A DNA stretch of 64,000 nt from Proteus vulgaris (GCF_033708015.1 NZ_CP137920.1:1488001-1552000), one strand, 5' to 3'. Counted from the stretch's first letter, positions 34,841 through 45,220 are shown. Notes: generated by a model not told the origin, from the sequence alone. Program-made: numbers and translations.

Positions 34841-34959
34841 GTGTTTCTTCACATTTCACATAAAGCTAAATAAGATTAACCTTTTCTGTATACCAAACAA
34901 CTGATTTTAAGAGGTCGCCTAGTGCGGCCTTTTTCTTTATCTAAACACAAGGATCTATT

Positions 34960-35286
34960 ATGCCAAGTACCGCGACTGGTGCCACAGTCGCTGTTATTGC
35001 CTCTAAAGATAACAATAAGAAAAAGCTTCTATTATTTATTCTCTCATTTATTACTAGGGCTTTAGTTACTGAGCCTATAGATCAATTAATAAAGCAAAAA
35101 CTTGATTATGAATTGGGTGGCACTTTAACGGTCATTCTAGTTTCTGCTCTATTTATCTCCGCATTACTGATCATTGCCAAGAGTGAAAGCCTCACTAAAG
35201 CAATTTCATGGTTTTCAAAACTGATAGAAAAAAACTTTACCACGATTATCGATGTTTTATCGGGAAAAGGGCGGGATAAGAAATGA
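34960..35286 (+). CDS. Putative phage holin
   Basis: A 108-residue membrane protein with two hydrophobic segments (residues 22-38 with LLFILSFITRALV, and 54-72 with LTVILVSALFISALLIIA) and a charged C-terminus ending GRDKK. Size, charge and place next to another holin-like remnant suggest a holin of a lysis cassette. No endolysin gene follows, so lysis is probably lost. RBS is AAGGAT. The end overlaps the next, broken frame by 4 bases. Confidence 0.5.
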   Translation: MPSTATGATVAVIASKDNNKKKLLLFILSFITRALVTEPIDQLIKQKLDYELGGTLTVILVSALFISALLIIAKSESLTKAISWFSKLIEKNFTTIIDVLSGKGRDKK

Positions 35287-35571
35287 TCTACCTCTTGGCA
35301 ATTTGGAACGATAAACAGCTTTTATTGAATTGGGCTAATGTTGTGATCATCACGGCAATAGTGGTTCGATTGTTTTTTGTCAGTACAAATCTAATAGAGA
35401 TTCATGGGTTGGTACCGTATTGATCATTCTTTGTGTGTGGAAATATCTGAGCTTTTATCGGCTAAATCTATGGCAGGGTTATCGAGTATAGCGAGCAATT
35501 TATTTTTATGTGCATTAGTGATTGCCGCTAAAGGTAATGTGATGCAGGTATTTAAGAAGGTAAAACAATGA
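35283..35571 (+). pseudogene. Broken second holin-like gene
   Basis: An ATG-started frame (MIYLLAIWNDKQLLLNWAN) stops after 46 residues; the following text continues as SNRDSWVGTVLIILCVWK in one frame and SMAGLSSIASNLFLCALVIAAKGNVMQVFKKV in another, ending at TGA 35571. Joined, the pieces look like a three-span phage holin of about 100 residues. Two frameshifts make it non-functional. Confidence 0.65.
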
Positions 35572-35576
35572 GGTAA

Positions 35577-35775
35577 GAATTTTATCCAAAGTAACAGAAC
35601 TCGAATGCGAAATGGTTTGGCACCAAGGGCTAGATATAAAGATCGTGTTGGAGGGATACGTTCCTTTTAGCTTCACCATATTAAGCCTATTATTGAAGAT
35701 GGTGGAGTTTATGATATGGATAATATCCGCATTGTTACCCCTAAACGACACATTGATATTCATAGAGGAAAATAA
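35577..35775 (+). pseudogene. E-type colicin/pyocin DNase remnant (HNH end)
   Basis: The frame ending at TAA 35773-35775 reads ...SNRTRMRNGLAPRARYKDRV then SF-stop-LHHIKPI and [25 protein letters not shown]. This is the C-terminal HNH half of colicin E2/E7/E9 and S-type pyocin DNases, with the metal-binding His residues (LHH, RHIDIH) present. A TAG at 35668-35670 stands where E is expected (FELHH), a one-base change. The receptor and translocation domains are gone; the fragment joins phage-like DNA near 35577. Confidence 0.85.
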
Positions 35776-35777
35776 TC

Positions 35778-36037
35778 ATGGAACTGAAAAATAGTATCAG
35801 TGATTATACTGAAGCTGAGTTTTTAGCTTTTGTAAAAAAATATTTAATGTTGAAAATACATCAGAAAAAGAAGATATAAAAAATATTCTTTTATTTAAGA
35901 AATTGACAGAACATCCTGATGGTTCGGATTTAATTTATTACCCTAATGATAATCGAGAAGATAGCCCTGAAGGGGTTGTAAAAGAAGTTAAAGAATGGCG
36001 GGCTAAAAATGGTAAGCCTGGATTTAAAAAAGGTTAG
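35778..36037 (+). pseudogene. Colicin DNase immunity gene (E-type Im), frameshifted
   Basis: The start at ATG 35778, 2 bases after the DNase stop, gives MELKNSISDYTEAEFLAFVKK, the Im2/Im9-type opening. The run of seven A at 35833-35839 is one A short; with one added the text continues IFNVENTSEKED, TEHPDGSDLIYYP and ends KNGKPGFKKG, a full 86-residue immunity protein. The key surface DLIYYP is kept. The missing base breaks the gene at residue 34. It may be a real mutation or a homopolymer reading error. Confidence 0.85.
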
Positions 36038-36063
36038 TCATTACTCTTGTTAAATTAATCGAG

Positions 36064-36084
36064 GCCTCTTAACGGAGGCTTTTT
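36064..36084 (+). terminator. Terminator after the immunity gene
   Basis: GCCTC (36064-36068) pairs with GAGGC (36075-36079), followed by TTTTT. Confidence 0.75.
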
Positions 36085-36184
36085 ATTCCAAATAGGACCT
36101 AGAAAAAATTAGAGAGTTAATCAATCTTAACACACTCGCCTTCAATAAAACTCTCTCCATCGAATGACCTCAAAACATGAGTAA

Positions 36185-36418
36185 TCACTCTGTTTTCAAA
36201 TACTGTACTGAATTTCCATCCGGCAACTTCTTACTTCTCTCGCGATAAAACGCTAGTCGTTCATTAAAGTGCTCGCGTAAATGTGTTGGTTGTTGTCGTT
36301 CAACTTCTGAGGCAACAACTGGCATATTGAGGCGTTCTTTATATGCGACACCACTTGCTGCCAAATCGACATTAATCTTGTCTTTTTTTTCTTGAGTTAG
36401 TTCAGCAAGATTTTTCAT
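36185..36418 (-). CDS. Small conserved prophage-end protein, copy 2
   Basis: A 77-residue protein (ATG 36418; the frame is open 24 codons further up but without support). It runs [25 protein letters not shown], then [52 protein letters not shown]. Nearly identical to the 65-residue protein at 14452-14649 except for an extra stretch after SGVA. No function known. It lies beside the attachment site. Confidence 0.65.
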   Translation of the reverse strand: MKNLAELTQEKKDKINVDLAASGVAYKERLNMPVVASEVERQQPTHLREHFNERLAFYRERSKKLPDGNSVQYLKTE

Positions 36419-36465
36419 TTGATAAGCTCTATTAATGAAATGGAGGGTAATTATAGCATAAGCAT

Positions 36466-36645
36466 AGGGCGAGGATTGGAACTTAAACAAGGTAAATCTG
36501 ATGTGGGTTTTACACCAGTATTACACCAGTTTTACACCAAGCAAATTCCAAACATAAAAAAACCAACCGTAATTGGTTGGTTTTCTTAATTAAAAATGGT
36601 CGGCATGATAGGATTTGAACCTACGACCCCTGACACCCCATGACA
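36466..36645. repeat. Right copy of the tRNA-Pro border repeat
   Basis: Partner of 33896-34058. It includes the tRNA 3' end, the tRNA terminator and about 100 bases beyond (AAACAAGGTAAATCTGATGTGGGTTTTAC). The copy next to the intact tRNA. Confidence 0.8.
36555..36584 (-). terminator. Terminator of tRNA-Pro
   Basis: AACCAACC (36561-36568) and GGTTGGTT (36575-36582) form an 8-bp stem, followed leftward by TTTTTTT, right after the tRNA 3' end. Confidence 0.85.
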
Positions 36646-36673
36646 GTGCGCTACCAGGCTGCGCTACATGCCG
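36597..36673 (-). tRNA. proL: tRNA-Pro(GGG)
   Basis: 77 bases that fold as a tRNA: acceptor CGGCATG with CATGCCG, D arm GCGC...GCGC, anticodon loop ATGGGGT (anticodon GGG), T arm GTAGG-TTCAAAT-CCTAT. Encoded ACCA at the 3' end. It is nearly identical to E. coli proL, also next to yejM there. It is the integration site of the island just downstream. Confidence 0.95.
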
Positions 36674-36759
36674 TTTGTGCCTTGTATATTACTGTTTTTG
36701 ACTGCTAAAGCAACCCTTTGTTAATTAAGTGGTGTAATTTTATACGTTATTTAATAGTG

Positions 36760-38496
36760 CTAGCGTTCAATGAAACGCTTTTGCTCAGCCAGAACTTGCA
36801 GCAATAATTTTAAATCCGGTTTTGCTGAGCTAATCTCTTGCCCTGATTTATCAAATAAAGCGTACCGACCATGCTTATCTATCAATAAGGTATTATCGGG
36901 TAAAAAGACGACAAATGCCTCGTCATCACCTGTAAAAATCCATGGATGATTACGGGTGCTTGCGAATAAATCTTCACCTTGTGAATAGTTATCTGCTGGA
37001 CTAATGACATGTAAAACATGCTGCATCAAGGTTGTCATAATATCTTGATGGCTTGTCATTCGCTCAATAACCTGTGGCGTCATATTTGGCCAATGTATTA
37101 TCAATGGTACTTGTGACTGGCTTAAATTAAAGGTGGTCTTATTTGAAAGCCACTGATTAACTTGCTTCTTATTATTGTCTTGATGATAGCTAGAAGTGAC
37201 AACCACAACCGTATTATCGAGCACTTTGGTTTCTTGTAATGTCTTAAATATTGTCTCTAATTGGTCATTTAATGTGGTGCGTTGCGATGCATTATTGGTA
37301 TGACCATTAATTTGTAAGAAAGAGAACCAAGGAGCTATTTGGCTGTTTTGGACCAACCAACGATCCCAACTATCAATTGTGGCATTGTTATCACCACTAC
37401 GTGATGTTGGGAGTGAGAAATCGGATAGCACAGCTTGTTTAAACAATGGTGTTTGAAAACCATTAGTGGAAAACATGGCTAATTGGTAGTTTCGATAACT
37501 TAACGCATCGAAAAGTGCAGAGTTTTTTCTGCTACTTAATACACTGTCTAAATAAGACGGTGAAATACCATAAAATAAGCCAAATAATGCTGTATCATTA
37601 TTAATACCTGATGAATAATGCCTTGAGAAATAAAGATTATCTTGTGCAAATTTTTGCAGACTTGGTAGTTCAGACACTTCTTCGTTACCTAACCCATCAA
37701 TGACAACCACCAGCAAGTTATAAGAATAGGTATCCTTGGCATAGATTAATGGAGCAAGAGGATAGGTGATACCTTGTGCTGCTGGGTTACCTTCACTGAT
37801 AACGCGTTGCTCATATTCTGATTGATTAATAAAGCCATGGCGCTCAAGGAATTTACGTGCTGTCATTGGATACGATAATGGTAAATTAGCACGTTGCATG
37901 GTGATTGGGCGGTAGAAGTTAGCATCAGCCCAAATAGACATAGAGTGAGATAATATAAAGCAAGTAATAAAGACACCAGCTAATGGTTTACCCCAACGCT
38001 GGCGATTTAAGCTGCGTAATTTTTGCCAGCTCCATGTTGCAAAAAGCATTTCAATAAGAAAGATGATGGGAATGCCAATAAAGATAAGTTGCCATTCACG
38101 TGCCATTTCGCCTTCATCTGGATTAATTACAAGATCCCAAACAAGTTGAGTCAAATGGAGCTGAAATTGCTGGTAAACGGCGATATCAAAAATAAGGATA
38201 GTTAATCCAGCACTGGCAAGGGCGCAGGAGATAACTCTAAGTAGCCGTTGAGAAATTGCTATAAAGGTGAGGGGAAAAAGGATGAGTATATAGATAGCAA
38301 AGACAATAAAACTAAAATGTCCCATCCAACTCACAATAGCGTAAAAACGACCAGCAAAAGTTGCAGGCCAATCAGAAATAAACAGGTAACGGCTCCCAAG
38401 CAGTAAGCTTAGAATAATATTAAATAGCGCAAACCAGTGACCCCAACTGATCATTTGGGATACTTTTTCACGATAGGACTGAGGTCTCGTTACCAT
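36760..38496 (-). CDS. yejM: YejM/PbgA (LapC) inner-membrane regulator of LPS synthesis
   Basis: A 578-residue protein with five N-terminal membrane segments (about residues 15-190) and a large periplasmic sulfatase-like domain (VVVIDGLGNEEV near 260, SRHYSSGINNDTALF near 295). E. coli YejM has 586 residues. It controls LpxC turnover through LapB and binds lipid A. It follows yejL on the same strand with a 26-base gap, and the tRNA follows, as in E. coli. Confidence 0.93.
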   Translation of the reverse strand: MVTRPQSYREKVSQMISWGHWFALFNIILSLLLGSRYLFISDWPATFAGRFYAIVSWMGHFSFIVFAIYILILFPLTFIAISQRLLRVISCALASAGLTILIFDIAVYQQFQLHLTQLVWDLVINPDEGEMAREWQLIFIGIPIIFLIEMLFATWSWQKLRSLNRQRWGKPLAGVFITCFILSHSMSIWADANFYRPITMQRANLPLSYPMTARKFLERHGFINQSEYEQRVISEGNPAAQGITYPLAPLIYAKDTYSYNLLVVVIDGLGNEEVSELPSLQKFAQDNLYFSRHYSSGINNDTALFGLFYGISPSYLDSVLSSRKNSALFDALSYRNYQLAMFSTNGFQTPLFKQAVLSDFSLPTSRSGDNNATIDSWDRWLVQNSQIAPWFSFLQINGHTNNASQRTTLNDQLETIFKTLQETKVLDNTVVVVTSSYHQDNNKKQVNQWLSNKTTFNLSQSQVPLIIHWPNMTPQVIERMTSHQDIMTTLMQHVLHVISPADNYSQGEDLFASTRNHPWIFTGDDEAFVVFLPDNTLLIDKHGRYALFDKSGQEISSAKPDLKLLLQVLAEQKRFIER

Positions 38497-38522
38497 GTCT
38501 ATAAATAATTTTTCTATGTTTA

Positions 38523-38750
38523 TTAGTGAATATTGCCTTCATCAATTGAAGCACGTAATGCGTGAACAAAAGAATCAGCAATCAGCATCCGTTGAGCAGG
38601 GGCAATACTTGTATTAATTAAGTTTGTCACCATGTTCCCCAACACCATCAAAGAAAGATCTGTAGGAGTATGATGTTTTTCAAGAACGCTGACAAGTTCT
38701 GCAAGTAATTGCTCAACTTGTTCATCACTATAACGGGATTTTTGTGGCAT
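38523..38750 (-). CDS. yejL: YejL family protein
   Basis: A 75-residue protein, [54 protein letters not shown]..., matching the UPF0352 (YejL) family in full. Function unknown. First gene of the leftward yejLM unit and divergent from yejK across a 154-base gap that should hold both promoters. Confidence 0.92.
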   Translation of the reverse strand: MPQKSRYSDEQVEQLLAELVSVLEKHHTPTDLSLMVLGNMVTNLINTSIAPAQRMLIADSFVHALRASIDEGNIH

Positions 38751-38904
38751 AAAATCTGAATTCCTACTAAATGTATAAAACGCTATATGTTACCGTATTA
38801 CTAGGTCTTTTTCCGCTATTAAATTAATTAATTTTCCCTTGATACTGAAAGTAGGGAGTGTTTGAATACGCGCACGGAAAGAGACGCAATAGAAGAGGAC
38901 GACC

Positions 38905-39909
38905 ATGAGTCTAGATATTAACCAATTAGTTTTGCATCAACTTATTAAGCGAGATGAGCAGACATTAGAAGTTGTGCTACGTGATTCACTCTTAGAAATT
39001 GAACCGGTTGTTCAGGAGATGGTTGAAGAGTTGCATCGCGTATATAGTGCAAAAAGTAAAGCTTATGGTCTGTTTAATGAAGAAAGCGAATTAGCAGAAG
39101 CGTTACGTTTACAACGTAAAGGTGAAGAGAACTTTTTAGGGTTTTCACGAGCTGCAACTGTGAGACTAAAAGATGAATTGGCAAAATATCCTTTTGCAGA
39201 AGGTGGTACGGTTCTATTCTGTCACTATCGCTATTTAGCTGTGGATTACCTTTTAATTGCTGTATTGAGTAGTTGTAACAGTATGTGGGTAAATGACAGC
39301 CTTGATGTATCATCGACACGCTATTTAGATATTCCTCATGCAGACATTATTGCTCGTATTGATTTAACTGAGTGGGAAACGGCGCCTGATTCTTTACGTT
39401 ATTTAACGTTTTTAAAAGGTCGTGTTGGACGTAAGGTCTCTGATTTCTTTATGGATTTTTTAGGTGCTCAAGAAGGTTTAAACGCTAAAATTCAAAATAA
39501 AGGTCTCTTACAAGCGGTTGACGATTTTTGTGAAGCATCAGAAATGGGCAAGCAAGAGCGTCAAACTTGTCGTGAGCAAGTATATAGCTACTGTAACGAG
39601 CAATTACAATCGGGCGAAGAAATTGCCTTAACAGAGCTTGCTGCAGAATTACCGTCTTTGGGTGATCAAAACTTTGCTCAATTTACGGAAGAGAAGGGTT
39701 ATGAATTAGCTGAAACATTCCCAGCAGATCGCAGCACGTTGCGTCAACTGATGAAGTACTCAGGAAGTGGTGGTGGATTAACCGTGAATTTTGATGCGAA
39801 ATTATTAGGAGAGAGAATATTCTGGGATCCAGCAACAGATACGCTCACGATTAAAGGTACTCCGCCTAATTTACGTGATCAGTTACAACGTAGAGCATCA
39901 GAAAAATAA
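38905..39909 (+). CDS. yejK: Nucleoid-associated protein YejK
   Basis: A 334-residue protein (ATG with AGAGGACG before it), E. coli length 335. It opens [29 protein letters not shown] and includes [21 protein letters not shown]. YejK (NdpA) binds the nucleoid and topoisomerase IV. Conserved neighbours yejL/yejM and rplY support the call. Confidence 0.93.
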   Translation: MSLDINQLVLHQLIKRDEQTLEVVLRDSLLEIEPVVQEMVEELHRVYSAKSKAYGLFNEESELAEALRLQRKGEENFLGFSRAATVRLKDELAKYPFAEGGTVLFCHYRYLAVDYLLIAVLSSCNSMWVNDSLDVSSTRYLDIPHADIIARIDLTEWETAPDSLRYLTFLKGRVGRKVSDFFMDFLGAQEGLNAKIQNKGLLQAVDDFCEASEMGKQERQTCREQVYSYCNEQLQSGEEIALTELAAELPSLGDQNFAQFTEEKGYELAETFPADRSTLRQLMKYSGSGGGLTVNFDAKLLGERIFWDPATDTLTIKGTPPNLRDQLQRRASEK

Positions 39910-39927
39910 TTAAGTAGTAGAAACAAA

Positions 39928-39950
39928 TAACGCCACATTAAGTGGCGTTA
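39928..39950. terminator. Bidirectional terminator between yejK and rplY
   Basis: TAACGCCAC and GTGGCGTTA, a 9-bp perfect stem with a 5-base loop, between two convergent genes. Confidence 0.8.
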
Positions 39951-39991
39951 CATGCTCGGCGTCCCGAAAATAAAGCTCGAAGGGTGGCTTA

Positions 39992-40276
39992 TTAAGCGCG
40001 CAGGAAGTCGATGTGAGTAATTTTTGGCTTATACTCGTGACGTTGCACTGCTTTAACTTTAACTTTAGTTTCTTTGCCATCGATAACCAGGTTTACGAAA
40101 TCTGAATAGAATTCTGATTTGTGTTCTTGGTTGATAACTTCGTTGTGATCTAAATCGATAGCGATTGGCTCTTCATTTCCGCCATAAACGATAGCAGGAA
40201 AACGGTTAGCCACACGCAGGCGGCGGCTCGCACCCTTACCCTGCTCTTTACGTACAGTTGCATTAATAGTTAACAT
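39992..40276 (-). CDS. rplY: Ribosomal protein bL25
   Basis: A 94-residue protein of the single-domain bL25 type, length equal to E. coli L25: [21 protein letters not shown], then FPAIVYGG and [21 protein letters not shown]. Binds 5S rRNA. It lies alone between two convergent or same-strand neighbours as in E. coli. Confidence 0.97.
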   Translation of the reverse strand: MLTINATVRKEQGKGASRRLRVANRFPAIVYGGNEEPIAIDLDHNEVINQEHKSEFYSDFVNLVIDGKETKVKVKAVQRHEYKPKITHIDFLRA

Positions 40277-40420
40277 CTTTTTTCTCTTATAAAAAAGAAA
40301 GAAAATACATACTTGTTACAGGCGACCCAGCAACAAGCTCGAGATTTGGTTTATCTAAAAATAGATAAAGCGGGGCGCATTTTAACGAAAAAGTCCCTTA
40401 ACAGCAAATATAAATCCAGA

Positions 40421-42184
40421 TTAATACAGGGTATTTGCTTTTCGGTAGCGACCGGCATAGTCAAAAATCTTATTTCTTATTTTCCAGAAGTTCTCTTTTT
40501 TACCTTTATGAGCCACAATAAAGTCAGGATGACGCAACAAATCGAACTGTTTAATGATGTCGTTGGCATTATGCCAAACGAAAGGAACGCCCGGTGCGCG
40601 TTGATGTTCACGTAAAAATTTTACTTCAAAGACTTTTCGTTGAGCTGGTGTTGTTAGTCGAAAACGTTCAGAGACAGAAGTGCCTTCTTCATCGTAATAA
40701 TTAATTTCTAACCATTCACCTTTAACATCATTTCCTGATTTAAATTGCATCCCACCACAACGCAGAACTAATGCCCCTTTGAGTTTTAATGCCGCTTTGA
40801 GCATATCATCAGGATCAACTAAGATCTCATCACAATGAATACAGCGACGTGCTGCAATATCATTTTCTTCATTACAGTGGGGGCATAACTTAAAGCGGAA
40901 TCGAAATTCACATTGTTGTTTTTGCCCTTTTTTATTGAGTTCCCAGCCTTGGCAACGGCGGCCATAGTGTTCAATGATGTCTCCATCAGTATCTACAATA
41001 CCCCAAAAGGTATTGGCAAATTGGCAAATTGGGCAAAAAACTTGTACAGGCTGACTATTTGGATTGGGTTTTTTAGTACCGACTTCGGGTAGATAGAGAT
41101 CATGAGGATTACCAGCATAATCTAAAATGAGACATTCTGTTTTTCCTGCAAATAATCTTAATCCTCGTCCTACAATTTGTTGGTATAAACTCACAGATTC
41201 AGTAGGGCGTAAGATAGCAATTAAATCGACATGAGGTGCATCAAAACCGGTTGTTAGTACGGCAACATTAACCATATAACGTAATTTTTGTTGCTTAAAA
41301 CGGGAAATAAGATCATCACGTTCATAAGATGGTGTATCCGCACTGACTAATGCCGCTTCATCTTGTGGTAAAAGAGAAAGGATCTCTTTTGCATGTTCAA
41401 CCGTTGCCGCAAATATCATTACACCTCGGCAATTTTTTGCATATTCAACAATTTGAGCAACAATATGAGGTGTAATACGTTTTTGCCTTTTTATTTCACG
41501 GTTTAGATCTTCTTCATTAAATATTCCATTTTGACTTGCTCTGACTTGGCTAAAATCATATTGCAATATAGGCATATCTAGACGAGTTGGCGGAACTAAA
41601 AAATGATTGCTTATCATATAGCGCAAAGGTAATTCATAGATACAATCACGGAAAAAGCAGTTTTCATCGCCTCTGATCATACCGTGATAATGATATTGAT
41701 AAATCCAACCCGTCGGTAAACGATAAGGTGTTGCCGTTAATCCTAAGATCCGTAATTGGGGATTAATGGATTGCAATTGCTTAATGACTTGCTGATATTG
41801 GCTATCTTCAGACAAACTAATGCGATGGCATTCATCAATAATAAGAAGAGAAAAAGTATCACTAAACTGCGATAAATTACGGGCAACAGATTGCACACTA
41901 CCAAAAACAACTTTTCTGCTACTCTCTTTTTGTTGCAATCCCGCCGCAAAAATATCCGCAGATAGACCATAGGCCTCATATTTGCTATGGTTCTGTTCTA
42001 CTAATTCTTTTACGTGTGCTAGCACCAATACACGTCCGCGCGCTCTTTTAGCGAGTTCTGCAATGACTAAACTTTTTCCTGCGCCAGTAGGTAATACAAT
42101 TACCGCAGGTGTATTGTGTTGGCGAAAATAAGAGATTGTCGCATTAACTGCGTCAAGTTGATAAGGTCTGAGTGTAAAAGCCAT
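40421..42184 (-). CDS. radD: DNA repair helicase RadD
   Basis: A 587-residue SF2 helicase. Start ATG 42184 gives [17 protein letters not shown], the E. coli RadD opening; the frame runs 21 codons further without support. Motifs: Walker [13 protein letters not shown]-type [13 protein letters not shown], and QQIVGRGLR. Four zinc-type Cys pairs in the C-terminal part (CPIC, CPHC, CIHC). RadD (YejH) acts in crossover and crosslink repair with RecA and SSB. Confidence 0.95.
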   Translation of the reverse strand: MAFTLRPYQLDAVNATISYFRQHNTPAVIVLPTGAGKSLVIAELAKRARGRVLVLAHVKELVEQNHSKYEAYGLSADIFAAGLQQKESSRKVVFGSVQSVARNLSQFSDTFSLLIIDECHRISLSEDSQYQQVIKQLQSINPQLRILGLTATPYRLPTGWIYQYHYHGMIRGDENCFFRDCIYELPLRYMISNHFLVPPTRLDMPILQYDFSQVRASQNGIFNEEDLNREIKRQKRITPHIVAQIVEYAKNCRGVMIFAATVEHAKEILSLLPQDEAALVSADTPSYERDDLISRFKQQKLRYMVNVAVLTTGFDAPHVDLIAILRPTESVSLYQQIVGRGLRLFAGKTECLILDYAGNPHDLYLPEVGTKKPNPNSQPVQVFCPICQFANTFWGIVDTDGDIIEHYGRRCQGWELNKKGQKQQCEFRFRFKLCPHCNEENDIAARRCIHCDEILVDPDDMLKAALKLKGALVLRCGGMQFKSGNDVKGEWLEINYYDEEGTSVSERFRLTTPAQRKVFEVKFLREHQRAPGVPFVWHNANDIIKQFDLLRHPDFIVAHKGKKENFWKIRNKIFDYAGRYRKANTLY

Positions 42185-42364
42185 AACTTTATATAAGAAA
42201 TCAAACGGACGGTCAGCGTAACATTTTTTTATGGGGAGCGCGAACAAGGGGGAGTTAAGCGCGTGATAGTTTATTTATAAATTAATTAGTTGTTTTATTG
42301 TTAATATTCATTTTTAATAGATGCCTCATATCAGATGGTATTCTTCCATTTTTCAGAGAAATTC

Positions 42365-43069
42365 ATGCGATTAGATAAATTTTTATCCCAGCAATTGGGT
42401 ATTAGCCGTAGCTTGATCCTTCGTGAATTAAGAGCAGGGCTTGTAACAATTGATGGCGAAATAGTGAAAAGCGGCTCAACCAAAATTGCACCAGAGCAAG
42501 AAGTCGCGTATGACGGCAATGTCTTAACTCAAATTTTGGGGCCTCGTTACTTTATGTTGAATAAGCCAATCGGCTATGTCTGTTCAACTGACGATCCTGT
42601 TAATCCAACAATTCTCTATTTTATTGATGAACCTTTGGCACATAAGTTACATGCTGCTGGGCGTTTAGATATTGATACAACAGGGCTTGTTTTATTAACG
42701 GATAATGGTCAATGGTCACATCGTATTACGGCACCTAAACATCATTGTGAGAAAACCTATCGAGTTACGTTAGAAGAGCCGATTGGAGAGTCTGTTGCCG
42801 AACAATTTCAAAAAGGTGTTCAACTCAATGGTGAAAAAAATCTAACAAAACCCGCTATGTTAGAAATTATTACCCCCACAGAAGTCAAACTTACTATTAG
42901 TGAAGGCAAATATCACCAAGTAAAACGTATGTTTGCCGCTGTGGGTAATCATGTCAGTGCATTACATCGTGAGCGTATTGGGGATATCACATTAGATGAG
43001 ACTTTAGCTGAGGGCGAATATCGTCCATTAACAGAAGAAGAGATCAACAGCATTCACCTACCTCAATAA
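42365..43069 (+). CDS. rsuA: 16S rRNA pseudouridine(516) synthase RsuA
   Basis: A 234-residue protein starting [15 protein letters not shown] (ATG 42365; an in-frame ATG 30 bases up has no site). S4-type RNA-binding domain, then [16 protein letters not shown] with the catalytic Asp, and [20 protein letters not shown]. Length agrees with E. coli RsuA (231). Confidence 0.95.
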   Translation: MRLDKFLSQQLGISRSLILRELRAGLVTIDGEIVKSGSTKIAPEQEVAYDGNVLTQILGPRYFMLNKPIGYVCSTDDPVNPTILYFIDEPLAHKLHAAGRLDIDTTGLVLLTDNGQWSHRITAPKHHCEKTYRVTLEEPIGESVAEQFQKGVQLNGEKNLTKPAMLEIITPTEVKLTISEGKYHQVKRMFAAVGNHVSALHRERIGDITLDETLAEGEYRPLTEEEINSIHLPQ

Positions 43070-43106
43070 TTATTATTTATCCTGTCGTTTTTGGGAGTTT
43101 ATCTGC

Positions 43107-44291
43107 GTGCAACAGCAACGTTCGTCGTACCTTAGTCTCATTTTAATACTGGGACTTATTTCCATGCTTATGCCATTGGCTATAGATATGTATTTGCCAA
43201 GTTTACCCACGATTGCGCAAGATTTTGGTGTGCCTAGTGGCAAAGTGCAAATGACATTAAGTATCTATATTTTTGGTTTTGCTATTGGGCAATTAGTTTA
43301 TGGTCCTATGGCTGATAGCTTGGGTCGTAAGCCTGTCATTTTGGGCGGCGTAATTGTTTTTGCTTTTGCCTCTAGTGCATGTGCATTATCTGAATCAATA
43401 GATGTGCTAATTGGAATGCGTTTTTTACATGGTTTTGCTGCAGCTGCGGCAAGTGTTGTTATTAATGCATTGATGCGAGATATGTTTTCTAGAGATGACT
43501 TCTCTAGAAGTATGTCTTTTGTTGCGCTTGTTATGACGATTGCACCTTTATTAGCGCCACTATTAGGTGCTTGGGTAATGAATTGGTTTTCATGGCATGC
43601 TATTTTCTGGAGTATCGCGATAGCTGCAGTAATTGCATCTGCATTAATTGCTTTTTATATTCCAGAAACGTTACCCAAAGAGCGTCGGCAACGCTTTAGT
43701 TTAAGAGTGACATTTAGCCAATTTATTAGTCTGTTTAGAACACGTCGTGTCCTTTGCTATATTTTGGCTTCAGGTTTTTCTTTTGCGGGAATGTTTTCAT
43801 TCCTTAGCGCTGGCCCTTTTGTCTACATCGAACTACATGGTATTCCATTTGATCAATTTGGATTATATTTTGGTTTTAATATCATATTCTTAATTGTGAT
43901 GACAAGCATTAATGGGCGATATGTTCGTCGATTTGGTGCGTTGAATATGTTACGCCTAGGATTAACGATCCAGTGTTTTATGGGGCTCTTTTTATTGCTG
44001 GTGGTCGCGCTTAATCTACATTTCTATTTCCTTGTTGTGGGCGTAGCAATGTATGTGGGAGGGATCGCGATGATCACATCGAATGCGATGGCTGTTATTC
44101 TTGATGATTATCCTCATATGGCAGGGACGGTTTCTTCTCTCGCGGGAACCGTGCGTTTTGGTGTTGGTGCGTTAGTTGGAACGGCTATTGCTCTACTACC
44201 TGCAAAATCAGAATGGCCAATGGTGAGTTCTATGGCATTCTGTGTACTGTTTGCTATGGGATTTATTTTGCTTGCTCGTCGTTATAAATAA
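43107..44291 (+). CDS. bcr: Bicyclomycin/multidrug efflux MFS transporter Bcr
   Basis: A 394-residue protein with 12 membrane segments of the DHA1 drug:proton antiporter type. Marks: [12 protein letters not shown], motif [16 protein letters not shown] in loop 2-3, and [19 protein letters not shown] segment 4. GTG start with GGGAG upstream. Adjacent to rsuA and yejG as in E. coli. Exports bicyclomycin and other compounds. Confidence 0.92.
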   Translation: MQQQRSSYLSLILILGLISMLMPLAIDMYLPSLPTIAQDFGVPSGKVQMTLSIYIFGFAIGQLVYGPMADSLGRKPVILGGVIVFAFASSACALSESIDVLIGMRFLHGFAAAAASVVINALMRDMFSRDDFSRSMSFVALVMTIAPLLAPLLGAWVMNWFSWHAIFWSIAIAAVIASALIAFYIPETLPKERRQRFSLRVTFSQFISLFRTRRVLCYILASGFSFAGMFSFLSAGPFVYIELHGIPFDQFGLYFGFNIIFLIVMTSINGRYVRRFGALNMLRLGLTIQCFMGLFLLLVVALNLHFYFLVVGVAMYVGGIAMITSNAMAVILDDYPHMAGTVSSLAGTVRFGVGALVGTAIALLPAKSEWPMVSSMAFCVLFAMGFILLARRYK

Positions 44292-44297
44292 GAATAT

Positions 44298-44328
44298 CAC
44301 GCTATAAATAGCAGAAATTTATAGCGTG
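44298..44328 (+). terminator. Terminator of bcr
   Basis: CACGCTATAAAT and ATTTATAGCGTG, a 12-bp perfect stem, 7 bases after the stop, then CTCCTCTTTTCC. The T tract is short. Confidence 0.75.
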
Positions 44329-44810
44329 CTCCTCTTTTCCTGTCTTTATTTCCCCTAAAAATGCCATATTTTCCTCTGCTGTATTTCATGAATCGTTTCA
44401 AATAAGTGTGATTTTTTGATTTGAATCAATACTTGATGTTGTTATTTTGTTAAATTAAGTAAAATTTATTTTAATAATCATCTGTTGTTGTTTTGTTGAT
44501 ATGAAGTATCGTGATAAAAATTGATGGATTGTTCTACTTGAATGCGTAATATTTTATACAATTATTTTATATGGTTGATAAAATGTTAAATAAATGAAAG
44601 AATAATTGAAGAGATTGAGTATTGCAGGCATGAATATCTGCATACACTAAGCTAAATGAATACTTTAATGCGTCTTTTCGCTTTTTTGTAAAGCAATTGT
44701 AATATTCATGTTCTACAATTAACAAAGTTTTAATATGCGTGTGAGCAAGTCAGTTCAAACTCGTATTGATGATGTATTAAATTAACGTGTTGATGAAACA
44801 GGATTGATTT
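44329..44810. other. 480-base non-coding stretch with a perfect FNR site
   Basis: No ORF is supported. TTGATTTGAATCAA at 44416-44429 fits the FNR/ANR consensus TTGAT-N4-ATCAA exactly. The next gene (yejG) begins 380 bases later, so the target is unclear. No small RNA was recognised. Confidence 0.55.
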
Positions 44811-45158
44811 GTGGATAATGTACAACTTTCGGTAGTTCACAAGCTGCCGCTGAGTTATCGGTGGCTAGCGGGCTTTGCGGGCACAAGAGTAGAAATACTG
44901 CCTGAAAATGATGCTGGAAAGCAAAATACGTTGATTGGCTTAAAACTATTAAGTCATGATGGTATGACACTGGATGAAGCAATACAGAATTTGCGTCAGT
45001 ATCTGAGTAATCTCCATATTGATAGCGTTGTGATTGAATGGGATGGTACGCCTTGTCTTTTCCTTCATAGCGATGATGAATGTGCTGCATTATGTTGCTT
45101 AAAAAACGCGGGTGTCGCTATTGCGGAGCCATTTCCAACGGCATATTCTTATTTATAA
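44811..45158 (+). CDS. yejG: YejG family protein
   Basis: A 115-residue protein starting at GTG (CAGGA upstream): MDNVQLSVVHKLPLSYRWLAGFAGTRVE and ending VAIAEPFPTAYSYL, close to E. coli YejG over its length. Function unknown. Convergent with mepS. Confidence 0.9.
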   Translation: MDNVQLSVVHKLPLSYRWLAGFAGTRVEILPENDAGKQNTLIGLKLLSHDGMTLDEAIQNLRQYLSNLHIDSVVIEWDGTPCLFLHSDDECAALCCLKNAGVAIAEPFPTAYSYL

Positions 45159-45220
45159 CAGCAAGTTAATGTTACAAACTTAACATAGTTACTGTACGGT
45201 TTTATCCAGATCGAGAATAT

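Larger units (their letters stand above)
34059..36596. mobile_element. Decayed prophage/bacteriocin island at tRNA-Pro(GGG)
   Basis: About 2.5 kb between the tRNA 3' fragment (34011-34058) and the intact tRNA (36597-36673). It carries a holin, a broken second holin, a colicin DNase remnant with immunity gene, and a small gene of the same family as that at the end of the first prophage. No integrase remains. The C-terminal tail of another phage gene is visible at 34081-34127 (ends IHGTEIELLE). Confidence 0.75.

Noticed and set aside
35612..35794. 60-residue open frame across the colicin DNase remnant
   Set aside because: The HNH motif lies in another frame that is clearly homologous to colicin DNases; this frame is chance.
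36419..36490. Longer N-terminus for the prophage-end protein copy 2
   Set aside because: The first 24 codons have no counterpart in copy 1 and no ribosome site; the ATG at 36418 matches the start of copy 1.
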